Assembly: GCF_017315985.1 (NCBI RefSeq)
Contig: NZ_JAFLVR010000028.1
Coordinates: forward strand, 1 to 64,000
Length of the DNA stretch: 64,000 nt
Source of the DNA: Candidatus Enterococcus murrayae
Lineage (GTDB): Bacteria; Bacillota; Bacilli; Lactobacillales; Enterococcaceae
Reading direction: 5' to 3'
This document shows positions 8,338-20,397 of the stretch, piece by piece. The position numbers and the translations under genes were made by a program. The notes below the pieces were generated by a model, which saw nothing but the letters and a program-made list of their open reading frames with translations, had not been told where the DNA came from and ran no database searches. Positions within the stretch are counted from its first letter, which is position 1. Every line of letters begins with the position of its first letter.

Positions 8338-9582
8338 TTGGATAATTTGAGTACCATGATTGTGGTATTGGCAATATTACTGGCTTTATCAGCATTCTTT
8401 TCTTCAAGTGAAACAGCTTATTCTTCACTGAATCGAATCAGAATTACTAAATTGGCAGAGGAAGGAAATGATAAAGCAAGGAACGTTTTGGAATTGTTTC
8501 ATAATTTTGATCGTCTCTTGTCAGCGATCCTGATTGGAAACAACATTGTTAATATCGCAAGTTCTTCTATTGCAACTGTACTTTTTGTACGCTATTTCGG
8601 TAACATCGGCGTGACGCTGTCAACGGTTGTGATGACGATTCTAGTGTTAACTTTTGGGGAGATATTTCCTAAAACATTGGCAAAAGAATCTCCTGAGACT
8701 TTTGCGCTTGCGGTTGCCCGCCCACTAAAAGTTTTAGTGACCATTTTTTATCCACTGACACTCTTTTTCGCTGTCTTAAAAATCGGACTGATGAAACTGT
8801 TGCCAAATAAAGAAGCGACTCCTTCCATCACCGAAGATGAACTGTTGATTCTTGTGGAGGAAGCTGCTCAAGAGGGTTCAATCGATGAGGATGATGAGCT
8901 TCTAATCAAAAGTGTAGTCGCATTTAACGATCTAGAAGTCCAAAAGATTTTTGTTCCCCGTACGGATATCATTTCTATTAACAGTAAAAAGAGTATAGAT
9001 GAAATAGCAGATATATTTGAATCCTCCGGTTTATCTCGCCTACCCTATTGTCAGGACAGCATAGATGATGTGACCGGCGTGGTGAATCAAAAAGATTTTT
9101 ACTACCATGTACTAAAAGAGGGAAAAAGCTTAAAAGATATCGTCAAACCCATCAGCTTTATACCAAAAAGTATGAAGATTTCGGAGCTGATGAAGAAATT
9201 TCAAGCCGATCAAATCCATATAGCAATTATTATTGATGAATATGGTGGGACTGCGGGACTCGTTACGTTAGAAGATATCATTGAAGAATTGGTTGGGGAG
9301 ATCTGGGATGAATATGATAATAAGGAACTAGATTATTACAAACTGGCAGATGGTAGCTTCTTGGTAAATGGACGATCGGATTTCGATTGTCTGGAGGAGC
9401 TGTTCGATATTTCTAATAGCACGAACTCTATCTCAGTCGCAGGCTATATTTTAGCGTCAATCGAACGAATCCCCATGGAGGGTGAATCCATTCAGTTAGA
9501 TGGGTTAAAAATGACCATTTCGAAGATGAGGAATCGTAGGATTGAGGAAGTGGTAGTTCAACCAATTGTTGTAGATGGATAG
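8338..9582 (+). CDS. CNNM/CorC (hemolysin C) family membrane protein
   Basis: This 414-residue protein has the CNNM membrane domain (about residues 1-175, with the FFSSSETAYSSL start and IGNNIVNIASSSIAT), a pair of CBS domains (about 200-325, containing FVPRTDI and DEYGGTAGLVTLEDIIEELVGE), and a C-terminal CorC/HlyC domain (about 335-410). The family moves or senses divalent cations, chiefly Mg2+; the older name hemolysin C is misleading. The start is a TTG, preceded by AAGGAGG at seven bases. It is monocistronic with a long leader. Confidence 0.9.
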   Translation: MDNLSTMIVVLAILLALSAFFSSSETAYSSLNRIRITKLAEEGNDKARNVLELFHNFDRLLSAILIGNNIVNIASSSIATVLFVRYFGNIGVTLSTVVMTILVLTFGEIFPKTLAKESPETFALAVARPLKVLVTIFYPLTLFFAVLKIGLMKLLPNKEATPSITEDELLILVEEAAQEGSIDEDDELLIKSVVAFNDLEVQKIFVPRTDIISINSKKSIDEIADIFESSGLSRLPYCQDSIDDVTGVVNQKDFYYHVLKEGKSLKDIVKPISFIPKSMKISELMKKFQADQIHIAIIIDEYGGTAGLVTLEDIIEELVGEIWDEYDNKELDYYKLADGSFLVNGRSDFDCLEELFDISNSTNSISVAGYILASIERIPMEGESIQLDGLKMTISKMRNRRIEEVVVQPIVVDG

Positions 9583-9640
9583 ATGTTGCTAATTATGAAA
9601 ACGATAGATAATCCTGATTTAGTTTTTATCTAATATATTG

Positions 9641-9680
9641 AACAAGCCTCGCCACCGCATTTCATGACGAGACTTGTTTT
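9641..9680 (+). terminator. Intrinsic terminator of the CNNM/CorC gene
   Basis: An 11-bp stem with one G-U pair joins 9641-9651 to 9668-9678 and runs into TTTT. Confidence 0.75.
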
Positions 9681-9720
9681 ATGTGTCCGAGTATTATTCC
9701 ATCATAAAAGAATTCTATTA

Positions 9721-9757
9721 AAAAAAGCTAGAAACCCCACATATCAAGGTTTCTAGC
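9721..9757 (-). terminator. Intrinsic terminator of the suf operon
   Basis: A perfect 10-bp stem joins 9727-9736 to 9748-9757 and is followed on the minus strand by six T. It lies 14 bases after the sufB stop. Confidence 0.9.
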
Positions 9758-9770
9758 AAATAAACAAGTA

Positions 9771-11165
9771 TTACCCCACAGACCCTTCCATCTCATACTG
9801 AATCAGACGGTTGAGTTCCACAGCGTATTCCATTGGTAATTCCTTCGTAAATGGTTCCACAAATCCCATAACGATCATTTCAGTCGCTTCTTGTTCAGAA
9901 AGACCGCGACTCATTAGATAATAAAGCTGTTCTTCGGAAATTTTTGAAACTTTCGCTTCATGCTCCAAAGAGACATTCCCATTCAAAATTTGATTATAAG
10001 GGATCGTATCCGAACTTGATTGATCATCCATGATGATCGTGTCACACTCAATATGGCTGAATGAACCAGCGCTGTCCCGTCCAAAACGGACAGTTCCGCG
10101 GTAATCTACTGCGCCGCCATCTTTGGCAATAGATTTTGAAACGATCGTACTAGATGTGTTTGGTGCGTTATGAATCATACGGGCACCGTTATCTAGTACA
10201 ATATTTTTGCCAGCTACAGCGATTGACAGCATGGTGCCGCGTGCGCCTTTGCCTTCCATGTAGACACTTGGGTATTTCATCGTTACTTTTGAGCCTAAGT
10301 TGCCGTCGACCCATTCCATTGTCGCGTTTTCTTGTGCTTGTCCACGTTTGGTTTCCAAACTGTACACGTTGTTTGACCAGTTTTGGATTGTAGTATAACG
10401 GCAGTAGCCATCTTTTTTAACGAAAACTTCCACAACTGCGGCATGCAAACTATCTGAAGAATAGGTTGGTGCAGTACAGCCTTCCACATAGTTGACACTC
10501 GCACCTTCGTCTACGATAATCAGCGTACGTTCGAATTGTCCGGTATTTGCCGAATTGATCCGGAAGTATGACTGGATCGGAATATCCGTTTTTACACCTT
10601 TTGGTACATAGATAAAGGTTCCGCCAGACCAGGCTGCTGAGTTCAAGGCAGCTAATTTGTTGTCTGATGGTGGGACTAAGGTTCCAAAGTATTCTTTGAA
10701 TAATTCGGGGTATTCTTTCAAAGCTGAGTCTGTATCAGTGAAGACGATCCCTAGTTTGGTGAACTCGTCTTTCATGTTGTGATACACTACTTCTGATTCG
10801 TATTGGGCAGAAGCTCCGGCTAAGTAAGCGCGCTCTGCTTCAGGAATTCCCAGACGTTCAAAAGTCGTTTTGATCTCTTCTGGTACATCTTCCCAATCGC
10901 GGGCTGGTTTATCGCTGGAACGAATGAAGTAGTTAATTTTATCGTAATCCAATTCGGATAGATCTGGTCCGTAATCGGGCATATCTAATTTTCTGAATGT
11001 TTGCAGAGATTTCAAACGGAAATCCAACATCCATTCTGGTTCTCCTTTTGCGCGGGAGATTTCGCGAATGACTTCTTCAGATAATCCTTCGCCAGTCGTA
11101 AAGACAGGTTCGATATCATCGTGGAAGCCAAATTGATATTCCTCTTGCATTTCAGGTACACTCAT
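9771..11165 (-). CDS. sufB: Fe-S cluster assembly scaffold protein SufB
   Basis: The 464-residue protein matches SufB throughout: an N-terminal FHDDIEPVF segment, [40 protein letters not shown] in the middle (with the conserved cysteine), the beta-helix core, and the C-terminal [21 protein letters not shown]. SufB forms the SufBC2D scaffold on which Fe-S clusters are built in the cytoplasm. It is the last gene of sufCDSUB, 38 bases after sufU, with a GAGGAG ribosome binding site. Confidence 0.97.
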   Translation of the reverse strand: MSVPEMQEEYQFGFHDDIEPVFTTGEGLSEEVIREISRAKGEPEWMLDFRLKSLQTFRKLDMPDYGPDLSELDYDKINYFIRSSDKPARDWEDVPEEIKTTFERLGIPEAERAYLAGASAQYESEVVYHNMKDEFTKLGIVFTDTDSALKEYPELFKEYFGTLVPPSDNKLAALNSAAWSGGTFIYVPKGVKTDIPIQSYFRINSANTGQFERTLIIVDEGASVNYVEGCTAPTYSSDSLHAAVVEVFVKKDGYCRYTTIQNWSNNVYSLETKRGQAQENATMEWVDGNLGSKVTMKYPSVYMEGKGARGTMLSIAVAGKNIVLDNGARMIHNAPNTSSTIVSKSIAKDGGAVDYRGTVRFGRDSAGSFSHIECDTIIMDDQSSSDTIPYNQILNGNVSLEHEAKVSKISEEQLYYLMSRGLSEQEATEMIVMGFVEPFTKELPMEYAVELNRLIQYEMEGSVG

Positions 11166-11203
11166 GTAATCCCGCTCCTCATCTTAATGTATTTCTGTTC
11201 TTA

Positions 11204-14176
<2,973 letters not shown>

Positions 14177-14190
14177 CTATCTTGTCCCTC

Positions 14191-14961
14191 CTAAACTTCT
14201 TCTTTGTAATCGATACCTAATTCAGCAGAGATGCCTGCGTAGCCTTCAGCTTCCAAACGTTTCGCTAATTCTGCATCGCCAGTCAAGACTACTCGACCAT
14301 CCATCATGATATGCACCACATCAGGAACGATGTAATTCAGTAGACGTTGATAATGAGTGATGATCAACGCTCCGAAATCTTCGCCGCGCATTTCATTGAT
14401 TCCTTTAGCAACGACCTTCAACGCATCAATGTCTAGTCCTGAGTCGATTTCATCCAGGATCGCAAAAGTTGGTTCGATCATTAATAATTGAAGAATCTCA
14501 TTTCGTTTCTTTTCTCCACCAGAGAAGCCTTCATTTAAATAGCGTTCCGCCATTTCTTCCGGCATATTCAGCAAGTCCATTTTCTTATCTAATTTTTTTA
14601 AGAATTGCATCACAGAGATTTTATCTTCTTCTTCACGACGAGCGTTGATCGCTGCGCGCATGAACTCTGCATTGCTGATCCCTGGAATCTCACTTGGATA
14701 TTGCATCGCTAGGAACAGACCTAAACGTGCGCGTTCATCAACTTCTAAATCTAAAATATTTTTTCCATCGAAAAGAATCTCGCCTTTTGTCACTTCATAG
14801 TTTGGGTTCCCCATGATTGCTGCTGATAAAGTAGATTTACCAGTTCCATTGGGCCCCATGATGGCATGGATCTCACCCGTCTTCATCACAAGGTCTACAC
14901 CCTTTAAAATTTCTTTATCGTCGATGGCAACGTGCAAGTCTTTGATTTCTAAAACTGACAT
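14191..14961 (-). CDS. sufC: Fe-S assembly ATPase SufC
   Basis: This 256-residue ABC-type ATPase has Walker A at about residues 36-44 (GPNGTGKST), the variant signature FSGGEKKRNE, and Walker B ILDEIDSGLD. SufC has no membrane partner; it drives conformational change in SufB-SufD. It is the first gene of the operon, preceded by TTTGGAGG and a promoter at 14998-15026. Confidence 0.97.
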   Translation of the reverse strand: MSVLEIKDLHVAIDDKEILKGVDLVMKTGEIHAIMGPNGTGKSTLSAAIMGNPNYEVTKGEILFDGKNILDLEVDERARLGLFLAMQYPSEIPGISNAEFMRAAINARREEEDKISVMQFLKKLDKKMDLLNMPEEMAERYLNEGFSGGEKKRNEILQLLMIEPTFAILDEIDSGLDIDALKVVAKGINEMRGEDFGALIITHYQRLLNYIVPDVVHIMMDGRVVLTGDAELAKRLEAEGYAGISAELGIDYKEEV

Positions 14962-14988
14962 GAAAGTACCTCCAAAATTTTTTTCTCG

Positions 14989-15026
14989 TTCTCACATATT
15001 TTAGACTAAATGAGAATGGAATACAA
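14989..15026 (-). promoter_or_regulatory. suf operon promoter with an overlapping inverted repeat
   Basis: On the minus strand TTGTAT (complement of 15021-15026) is separated by 17 bases from TAAAAT (complement of 14998-15003). TTCTCA at 14989-14994 and TGAGAA at 15011-15016 form an inverted repeat that brackets the -10 box, a reasonable position for a repressor. The protein that binds is not known from sequence. Confidence 0.55.
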
Positions 15027-15101
15027 ACTGATTCACCAATTTTCTTATAAAAAACAGCACTTTATTTAGAATAATTATAAATTCATCCTCTGTAACCCCA
15101 G

Positions 15102-15524
15102 TTATTCTGAATCCGCGAAAAGCTTCTGTAAAAAAGCCGCCTCCGTTAATTTTTCAGTTGGCTCTTTATAATGGAAGAAAGCCGGCTTCTGATCATAAAA
15201 TATCTCCTCCGTCAGTTTAGCATGATCGATCTCAGCAAATAATCCCACGGGAAAATAATACTCATTATCAGCTAAACCATGATAAAATAAACTGCTGCCG
15301 CAAGCCTTGCACGATCCTCTCTCCGCCCATTCCGAAGACATAAAGCGCTGAATCTGTTCTTCTCCGTTTAAAGTAAAATTCTCCGGCAGAACGCCTTCCA
15401 GTGCCATAAAAGGGCCGCCGAAAAATTTCTGACACATATGGCAGTGACAGACAGTGATTTCTTCTGAAATTTTAGGAATCGTGATGCTCACCTTTCCGCA
15501 AAGACATTGACCTGCTAATTCCAT
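15102..15524 (-). CDS. GFA/CENP-V domain zinc protein
   Basis: The 140-residue protein has the seven-cysteine pattern of the GFA (glutathione-dependent formaldehyde-activating) fold: C7, C9, C26, C28, C31, C72 and C75, with CHCHMC and CKACGSSLFYH. Most bacterial members have no proven activity, and the original enzyme assignment has been questioned, so I give no reaction. It is monocistronic between the suf operon and the sugar operon. Start supported by GAGG nine bases upstream. Confidence 0.85.
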   Translation of the reverse strand: MELAGQCLCGKVSITIPKISEEITVCHCHMCQKFFGGPFMALEGVLPENFTLNGEEQIQRFMSSEWAERGSCKACGSSLFYHGLADNEYYFPVGLFAEIDHAKLTEEIFYDQKPAFFHYKEPTEKLTEAAFLQKLFADSE

Positions 15525-15677
15525 GCTTTTACCTCCTCATTTTTTGCTACAAGCTGTTGCTTCCAGTGTATCAATAATAAGGAACTTTATAAAAGTTCTT
15601 TTTTGAAACAAATGAGCTTACTCAGCCCTGCAAAAAAAGCTGAAAGAAAAATTTCCTCCAGCAGTTTTGCCAATTGA

Positions 15678-16448
15678 TTAGTATAAACATTTGATATGAT
15701 GGTGATTTAATTTGTCCATTTTCTCTGCTGACAATGGTTTTTCAGTAATCAGGTAGTCGATTTCATGACAAGCAATCGCCTGATACATGTACTTATGATC
15801 CAATTTATCTTCTGTAGCTAATACGACTACATCATTTGCCTGTCTGCGAAAAGCCTTTTTGATGAGTGCTTCTCCTTCGTGGGTTTCCGTCACTCCATGA
15901 TCAACGTCTAATCCACGACAACCGATGAAGGCAATATCGGCATTATAGGTCAATATGTCATTGTAGGCCTTTGACCCGTTGATCGTTGCTCGCTTAGGGA
16001 CAATTGAGCCGCCCAATACGGACACATGTGCAGTGGTAAATTCACTCAGCATCGCCGCTGTAAGAACGCCGTTCGTTATGACCTGCAAGCCGTCAAACTT
16101 GCTTAAATTTTTGATCAAATGCAAACTAGTCGTGCTGGAATCCATAAAAATGACCATATCATCCTTCACTAACGTCTCTGCCACATCCGCGATATATTGT
16201 TTATTGTCCTCTTCATTTAACCGAGTTACTTTCATTAAATAAGGAACATCGATCTTCTTATTATCAATAATCATCGCTCCGCCGCGGGTCCGTCTGATCA
16301 GCCCGCTTTCTTCCAGCAGGACTAAATCTCTTTTCACAGTAGCCTCGCTATAATTGACCAAATCAATCAAATCTGCGACAGTCGCAAACTGATTCACCTT
16401 TAAATAATTAACTATTTGCTGCTGCCGATCTTCAATCGCACTTAACAT
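15678..16448 (-). CDS. DeoR-family transcriptional regulator
   Basis: This 256-residue protein has an N-terminal DeoR helix-turn-helix (residues about 8-60, with VNYSEATVKRDLVLLEESGLIRRTRGGA) and a C-terminal sugar-phosphate sensing domain (VFMDSSTTSLHLIKNL, then TNG and GCRGLD). DeoR proteins usually repress a sugar operon until a phosphorylated sugar binds. It follows the aldolase gene in the PTS operon direction after about 100 bases and a likely terminator, so it is the natural regulator of that operon. Confidence 0.88.
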   Translation of the reverse strand: MLSAIEDRQQQIVNYLKVNQFATVADLIDLVNYSEATVKRDLVLLEESGLIRRTRGGAMIIDNKKIDVPYLMKVTRLNEEDNKQYIADVAETLVKDDMVIFMDSSTTSLHLIKNLSKFDGLQVITNGVLTAAMLSEFTTAHVSVLGGSIVPKRATINGSKAYNDILTYNADIAFIGCRGLDVDHGVTETHEGEALIKKAFRRQANDVVVLATEDKLDHKYMYQAIACHEIDYLITEKPLSAEKMDKLNHHHIKCLY

Positions 16449-16505
16449 CTTTCTCCCCCTCTGCTTGTTGTTTCCTTTAATTATAACTTCTCAAAAGGAA
16501 AAGAA

Positions 16506-16538
16506 GACAGCCCTCTCAATAAAATTGAAAGTTCTGCC
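16506..16538 (-). terminator. Likely terminator between the aldolase and DeoR genes
   Basis: GGCAG and CTGTC pair across a hairpin with an inner TCAAT/ATTGA stem. The minus-strand transcript continues into TTCTTTTCCTTTT. Pairing contains mismatches, so it may be partial. Confidence 0.5.
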
Positions 16539-16545
16539 TTTTTTC

Positions 16546-17406
16546 TTAGTATAAATCAGCTTTTCCGATCGCATTTAAAACGCTCAGCTTATGCTTAACG
16601 ACTTCCTTAACCTTGTTATTCGCTTCTGGATAAACGTCGCCTGGTTCATACATTTCTGGATGGTTGCTTAAGATCTCTCTTAGTGTTGCAAAGAAGACAC
16701 TCTTTAGATCGGAACTCAGATTGACTTTTGCTACACCGTATTTTACTGCCTCGCTTACTTCAGAGTCCGGGTTTCCTGACCCTCCATGTAAAACAAAGGG
16801 AATATCGATCCGTTCATTTAATTCTTTTAATAAGTCGATATTCAATTTTGGCGTCATATCTTTAGGATAAAGGCCATGAGCCGTTCCAATTGCTACAGCA
16901 AGCGTGTCGATCCCTGTCTCCTTCACAAATTCCTCCGCTTGGTCAGGATCCGTATAAATGATGTTTGCTGTTCCGCCCTCTGCTGAACCGTTGTTTCCGA
17001 TCGTTCCCAACTCCGCTTCAACAGATACGTTCACGCCATGTGCCAGCTTCACAACTTCTTTTGTCAATTTCATATTCTCTTCATAGGGCTGAGTCGATGC
17101 ATCGATCATTACCGACGTATAACCATTACGAATTGCTCGCATAACATCTCTCACTGAACCGCCATGGTCCATATGAATCACAACAGGAACCTTGCTATTG
17201 TGTGCATAGTCTTTAGCTGCCGCCACAAACTCATCATTTAAATAAGCGATCTCATCAGGATGTATCTCTAGAATCACAGGAGCATTTTGCGCCTCGACTT
17301 CCTCCATGATGGCTTTCATCATATCGTAACTGCAAATATTAAAGGCAGGTACGGCAAAATGATTCTCTTTAGCGACACTCAATAAATCCTTCATTGTATA
17401 CAACAT
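16546..17406 (-). CDS. Class II ketose-bisphosphate aldolase
   Basis: The 286-residue enzyme belongs to the zinc-dependent class II aldolases of the GatY/KbaY/Fba group. The proton-donor D80 and zinc ligands H81, H177 and H208 are visible in IHMDHGG, GTAHG and LHGGSGN. It cleaves a ketose phosphate to dihydroxyacetone phosphate and an aldehyde. Its ATG overlaps the stop codon of the PTS IIBC gene (TAATG), so its substrate almost certainly derives from that transporter. Fructose- or tagatose-type specificity cannot be told apart by eye. Confidence 0.9.
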   Translation of the reverse strand: MLYTMKDLLSVAKENHFAVPAFNICSYDMMKAIMEEVEAQNAPVILEIHPDEIAYLNDEFVAAAKDYAHNSKVPVVIHMDHGGSVRDVMRAIRNGYTSVMIDASTQPYEENMKLTKEVVKLAHGVNVSVEAELGTIGNNGSAEGGTANIIYTDPDQAEEFVKETGIDTLAVAIGTAHGLYPKDMTPKLNIDLLKELNERIDIPFVLHGGSGNPDSEVSEAVKYGVAKVNLSSDLKSVFFATLREILSNHPEMYEPGDVYPEANNKVKEVVKHKLSVLNAIGKADLY

Positions 17407-18803
17407 TACATTTCCACCTCATTTATAATTTTGCTATCCTCAACTGTTACTGGCTTTTTCAACATACCAACCGCTAGCGCAGTCACTACTGTTCCCGCCA
17501 CGATCGCCAGCAGATACATCGGCAGATTATTCATTACATTTGGGATCAGCATCACCCAAATCCCTCCATGAGGAGCCATTGAAGTAACGCCCGCAGCCAT
17601 GGATATTCCGGCAGCAGTTGCTGAACCAAGCATCAAGCTAGGTATCACTCGAATCGGATCGGCCACCGCAAACGGAATAGCCCCCTCAGTAATATAAGAC
17701 GCGCCCAAGATCCAGCAGGATTGTCCTGAAGTTCGTTCTTCCTTAGTGAACTTATTCTTGAACAGGATCGTTGCTAAGGCTAATCCTAAAGGCGGCGTCA
17801 TTCCCGCAGCCATACATGCAGCAATTGGAGCGTTGACACCCGCCGACATCAAACCGATGGAAAATGTTGAAATTGACTTATTGATTGGACCACCCATATC
17901 AGCAGCCATCATCACACCAATCAATAATCCGAACATAAGACCGGAAGTATTACCTAACCCATTTAGCCAACCAGTCAACGCATCCAATACCCAAGCGATC
18001 GGCTTATCTATCAAGAAGACCATCGCCAGACCGATGACTAAAATGGAAACTAGCGGAACAACAATCAGTTGATAAATAGCTGCCAATTGTTTTTTTATAC
18101 TTATTTTATTTGCTAAAAGATCTGTTAAATATCCTGCTAACAGACCGCCGATCATTCCGCCTAAGAACCCTGACCCGCCATTTGCCGCCAGTAAACCTGC
18201 AACGATACCTGGTGCAAAGCCGGCTTTGCCAGCAATCGAACTAGCAATCCCCGCTCCTAGTGCCGGTACCATCATTGCAAATGCTGTTCCCCCGCCAATC
18301 GTTGACAAAGCTCCTGCAAGAGCATTATAGTCATCAGATTTCGGATCAGAAGCAGTGATTCCGAAAGCAAAGCTCAACGCGATAATGATCCCGCCAGCAA
18401 TGACAAAAGGCAGCATATAATTAACACCGTTCATAAAATGATTATAAATCCCGCTTTTCTGCTCTTGTATTCCTTCGTTCTTTTCGGCGGAGATTTCGAT
18501 GGTTCCAATATTTTCTAAAGCTTCCTCGATTACTTTTTCAGGCTCCTTAATCGCCCAACTAGTTGATACTCGTTTGATTTTCCGACCAGCAAATCGTCTT
18601 GTATCGACATCCTTATCTACCGCCAAAATGATCGCATCAGCTGCTTGGATTTCTTCCGGTGTCAATACATTCTCTATTTTTGCCCCTTGTGTTTCAAACT
18701 TTGCCTCATGCCCTAAGCTTGTTGCTGTCACTTCCAGCTTTTCAGCAGACATATACGTATGAGCGATCCCCGTAGGACAAGCTGTGATTCCTATAATTTT
18801 CAT
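17406..18803 (-). CDS. PTS fructose-family IIBC component
   Basis: This 465-residue protein has an N-terminal IIB domain of the fructose family (phosphocysteine C9 in ITACPTGIAHT, about residues 1-100) and a IIC membrane domain with about nine to ten helices and conserved stretches such as GFLGGMIGGLLAGY and ITEGAIPFAVADP. It imports and phosphorylates a hexose-like sugar. Its ATG overlaps the IIA stop (ATGA). The sugar is unknown. Confidence 0.92.
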   Translation of the reverse strand: MKIIGITACPTGIAHTYMSAEKLEVTATSLGHEAKFETQGAKIENVLTPEEIQAADAIILAVDKDVDTRRFAGRKIKRVSTSWAIKEPEKVIEEALENIGTIEISAEKNEGIQEQKSGIYNHFMNGVNYMLPFVIAGGIIIALSFAFGITASDPKSDDYNALAGALSTIGGGTAFAMMVPALGAGIASSIAGKAGFAPGIVAGLLAANGGSGFLGGMIGGLLAGYLTDLLANKISIKKQLAAIYQLIVVPLVSILVIGLAMVFLIDKPIAWVLDALTGWLNGLGNTSGLMFGLLIGVMMAADMGGPINKSISTFSIGLMSAGVNAPIAACMAAGMTPPLGLALATILFKNKFTKEERTSGQSCWILGASYITEGAIPFAVADPIRVIPSLMLGSATAAGISMAAGVTSMAPHGGIWVMLIPNVMNNLPMYLLAIVAGTVVTALAVGMLKKPVTVEDSKIINEVEM

Positions 18804-19261
18804 GATGATTCCTCCTTACTGATAATCTCAATTACTTCAATGGCATTAGCCGCATGCTTCAACTGATTTCTAAATGTCTCATTCATTAACCTTCGCGACA
18901 AATTGCTCAATATTTCCAAATGTATATTGGAGGTCTTCTTAGGGACTAAAATCGCAAATACCCATTCAATTTCTCTTCCATCAAGACCAGTATAATCTGA
19001 CATTTTCCCGGTACGGACAAAGCAAATAGTAGGTTGTAAAACAGCTTTGCTCTGCGCGTGAGGAATTCCAAATCCATCCTCTATTCCTGTAGATGTCTCC
19101 GCCTCTCTTCGATATAAATCCTTGATTACCTTTTTCGCTTTTGTCACTCGTTGATTTTCCTCAAGCAAATGACCTAGCTTGCTAAACAACTCATCTTTTG
19201 AACGAATTGATTCATCAAAAATAACCAAATCGTTCATCATCAAATCAACCAACTTCACCAT
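18800..19261 (-). CDS. PTS fructose/mannitol-type IIA component
   Basis: This 153-residue IIA protein has the phospho-accepting histidine H68 in GIPHAQ and the usual VRTGKM and EWVFAILVPKK segments. It passes phosphate from HPr to the IIB domain of the next gene. The ribosome binding site (TAGGC) is weak; an alternative start at MNDLVIF, nine residues further in, fits the family's usual length. It leads the operon IIA, IIBC, aldolase. Confidence 0.9.
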   Translation of the reverse strand: MVKLVDLMMNDLVIFDESIRSKDELFSKLGHLLEENQRVTKAKKVIKDLYRREAETSTGIEDGFGIPHAQSKAVLQPTICFVRTGKMSDYTGLDGREIEWVFAILVPKKTSNIHLEILSNLSRRLMNETFRNQLKHAANAIEVIEIISKEESS

Positions 19262-19282
19262 TAAAGCCTACTTTCACAACTA

Positions 19283-19339
19283 GGATAGCGCTTTCCTATT
19301 TATGCTGATAACTATAGCATCGCTATCCAAAGCGTTCAA
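19283..19339 (-). promoter_or_regulatory. PTS operon promoter with a cre-like site
   Basis: On the minus strand TTGAAC (complement of 19334-19339) and TATAGT (complement of 19311-19316) are 17 bases apart. GGAAAGCGCTATCC (complement of 19283-19296) matches the CcpA cre consensus except its first base, and sits just after the expected start point, a repressing position. A second AGCG-containing sequence lies in the spacer. Confidence 0.65.
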
Positions 19340-19378
19340 TATTTTGACTGTTTTTCGGTTCAAAAGTCTTTTAACGAT

Positions 19379-19424
19379 AAAAAAGTTCAGTAATCATGAT
19401 CGAAATCGGTCACAATTACTGAAC
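19379..19424 (-). terminator. Second hairpin with T run downstream of metQ
   Basis: A 10-bp stem pairs 19385-19394 with 19415-19424 and is followed on the minus strand by six T. With the hairpin at 19451-19480 it forms tandem terminators between metQ and the PTS promoter. Confidence 0.6.
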
Positions 19425-19450
19425 ATCTCAGCTGTTCTATTTATGTTAAA

Positions 19451-19480
19451 GAAAAAACTCAATACAAATGTATTGAGTTT
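19451..19480 (-). terminator. Intrinsic terminator of metNIQ
   Basis: A perfect 12-bp stem pairs 19455-19466 with 19469-19480 and continues into six T on the minus strand, 13 bases after the metQ stop. Confidence 0.88.
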
Positions 19481-19492
19481 AGGAAATTATTC

Positions 19493-20335
19493 TTACTTAT
19501 CAACGGGTTTTACAGAGCCATCCCATTTTTCTAAAATCCAGTCCTGAACGTCTTTTTCATGGAGAACCTTAACTAATTTCTTGATACGAGCATCGTCTTT
19601 GTCTGCGGTACGAACAGCCAGAATATTGGCATAAGGCGATGTATCTTTTTCAAGCAATACAGCATCCTTAACCGGATTCAAGCCAGCGCCGTAAGCAAAG
19701 TTGGCATTGATCGCCACTAGGTCGCCTTCGTCATTACTATAAGTTGTTGCTAATAACGCTGGGTCGATCGAATGATCAAATTTCAATTTCTTAGGATTTT
19801 CAGCGATATCGTCAAAAGTCGCTGTTTCTAAATCGACGCCTTCTTTCACTTTAACTAAATCAGCATCTTGTAAAATTGTAATGATTCGTCCCCAGTCTGA
19901 TTCAGAGCTTGAAGTAATGATCGTCGCTCCATCCTTCAGATCTTTGATATCCTTGATTTTCTTAGAGTACAAGCCCATTGGTTCGATATGGATTGCGCCC
20001 GCATCAGTAAATTTATAATCATTTTCCTTCACTGCTTTTTCAAAGAAAGGCTTGTGTTGGAAATAATTCGCATCGATATCTTTGTCTGCCAACGCTTTGT
20101 TTGGCAACACGTAGTCATCGAATTTTTTGATTTCTAAATTCACGCCTTCTTTTTCAAGCAATGGTTTTATGTGTTCCAAAATTTCTGCGTGAGGTGTTGG
20201 TGAAGCCCCGACAACTAATGTATCGCTTTTTTCTTTACTGCTGTCATCAGAAGAATCTGCTTTGCTATTTCCGCAAGCCGCTAATCCTACAGTTAATAAT
20301 GCTACTGCTGCAAAACCTAAAAATTTCTTTTTCAT
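19493..20335 (-). CDS. metQ: Methionine ABC transporter substrate-binding lipoprotein MetQ
   Basis: The 280-residue protein starts with a lipoprotein signal peptide (lipobox LAAC, lipidated C21) followed by a serine/aspartate linker and the NLPA/MetQ fold, with VGASPTPHAEIL at the start of the mature domain. It binds methionine outside the membrane and hands it to MetI. It is the last gene of metNIQ, 62 bases after metI. The gene is under the T-box leader at 22325-22618, which supports methionine as the substrate. Confidence 0.95.
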   Translation of the reverse strand: MKKKFLGFAAVALLTVGLAACGNSKADSSDDSSKEKSDTLVVGASPTPHAEILEHIKPLLEKEGVNLEIKKFDDYVLPNKALADKDIDANYFQHKPFFEKAVKENDYKFTDAGAIHIEPMGLYSKKIKDIKDLKDGATIITSSSESDWGRIITILQDADLVKVKEGVDLETATFDDIAENPKKLKFDHSIDPALLATTYSNDEGDLVAINANFAYGAGLNPVKDAVLLEKDTSPYANILAVRTADKDDARIKKLVKVLHEKDVQDWILEKWDGSVKPVDK

Positions 20336-20397
20336 TGATAGTTCCCCCTAATAGTTTTTACTGAGTTTATTTTTAAAGAATAATAGATATTCTGTTG

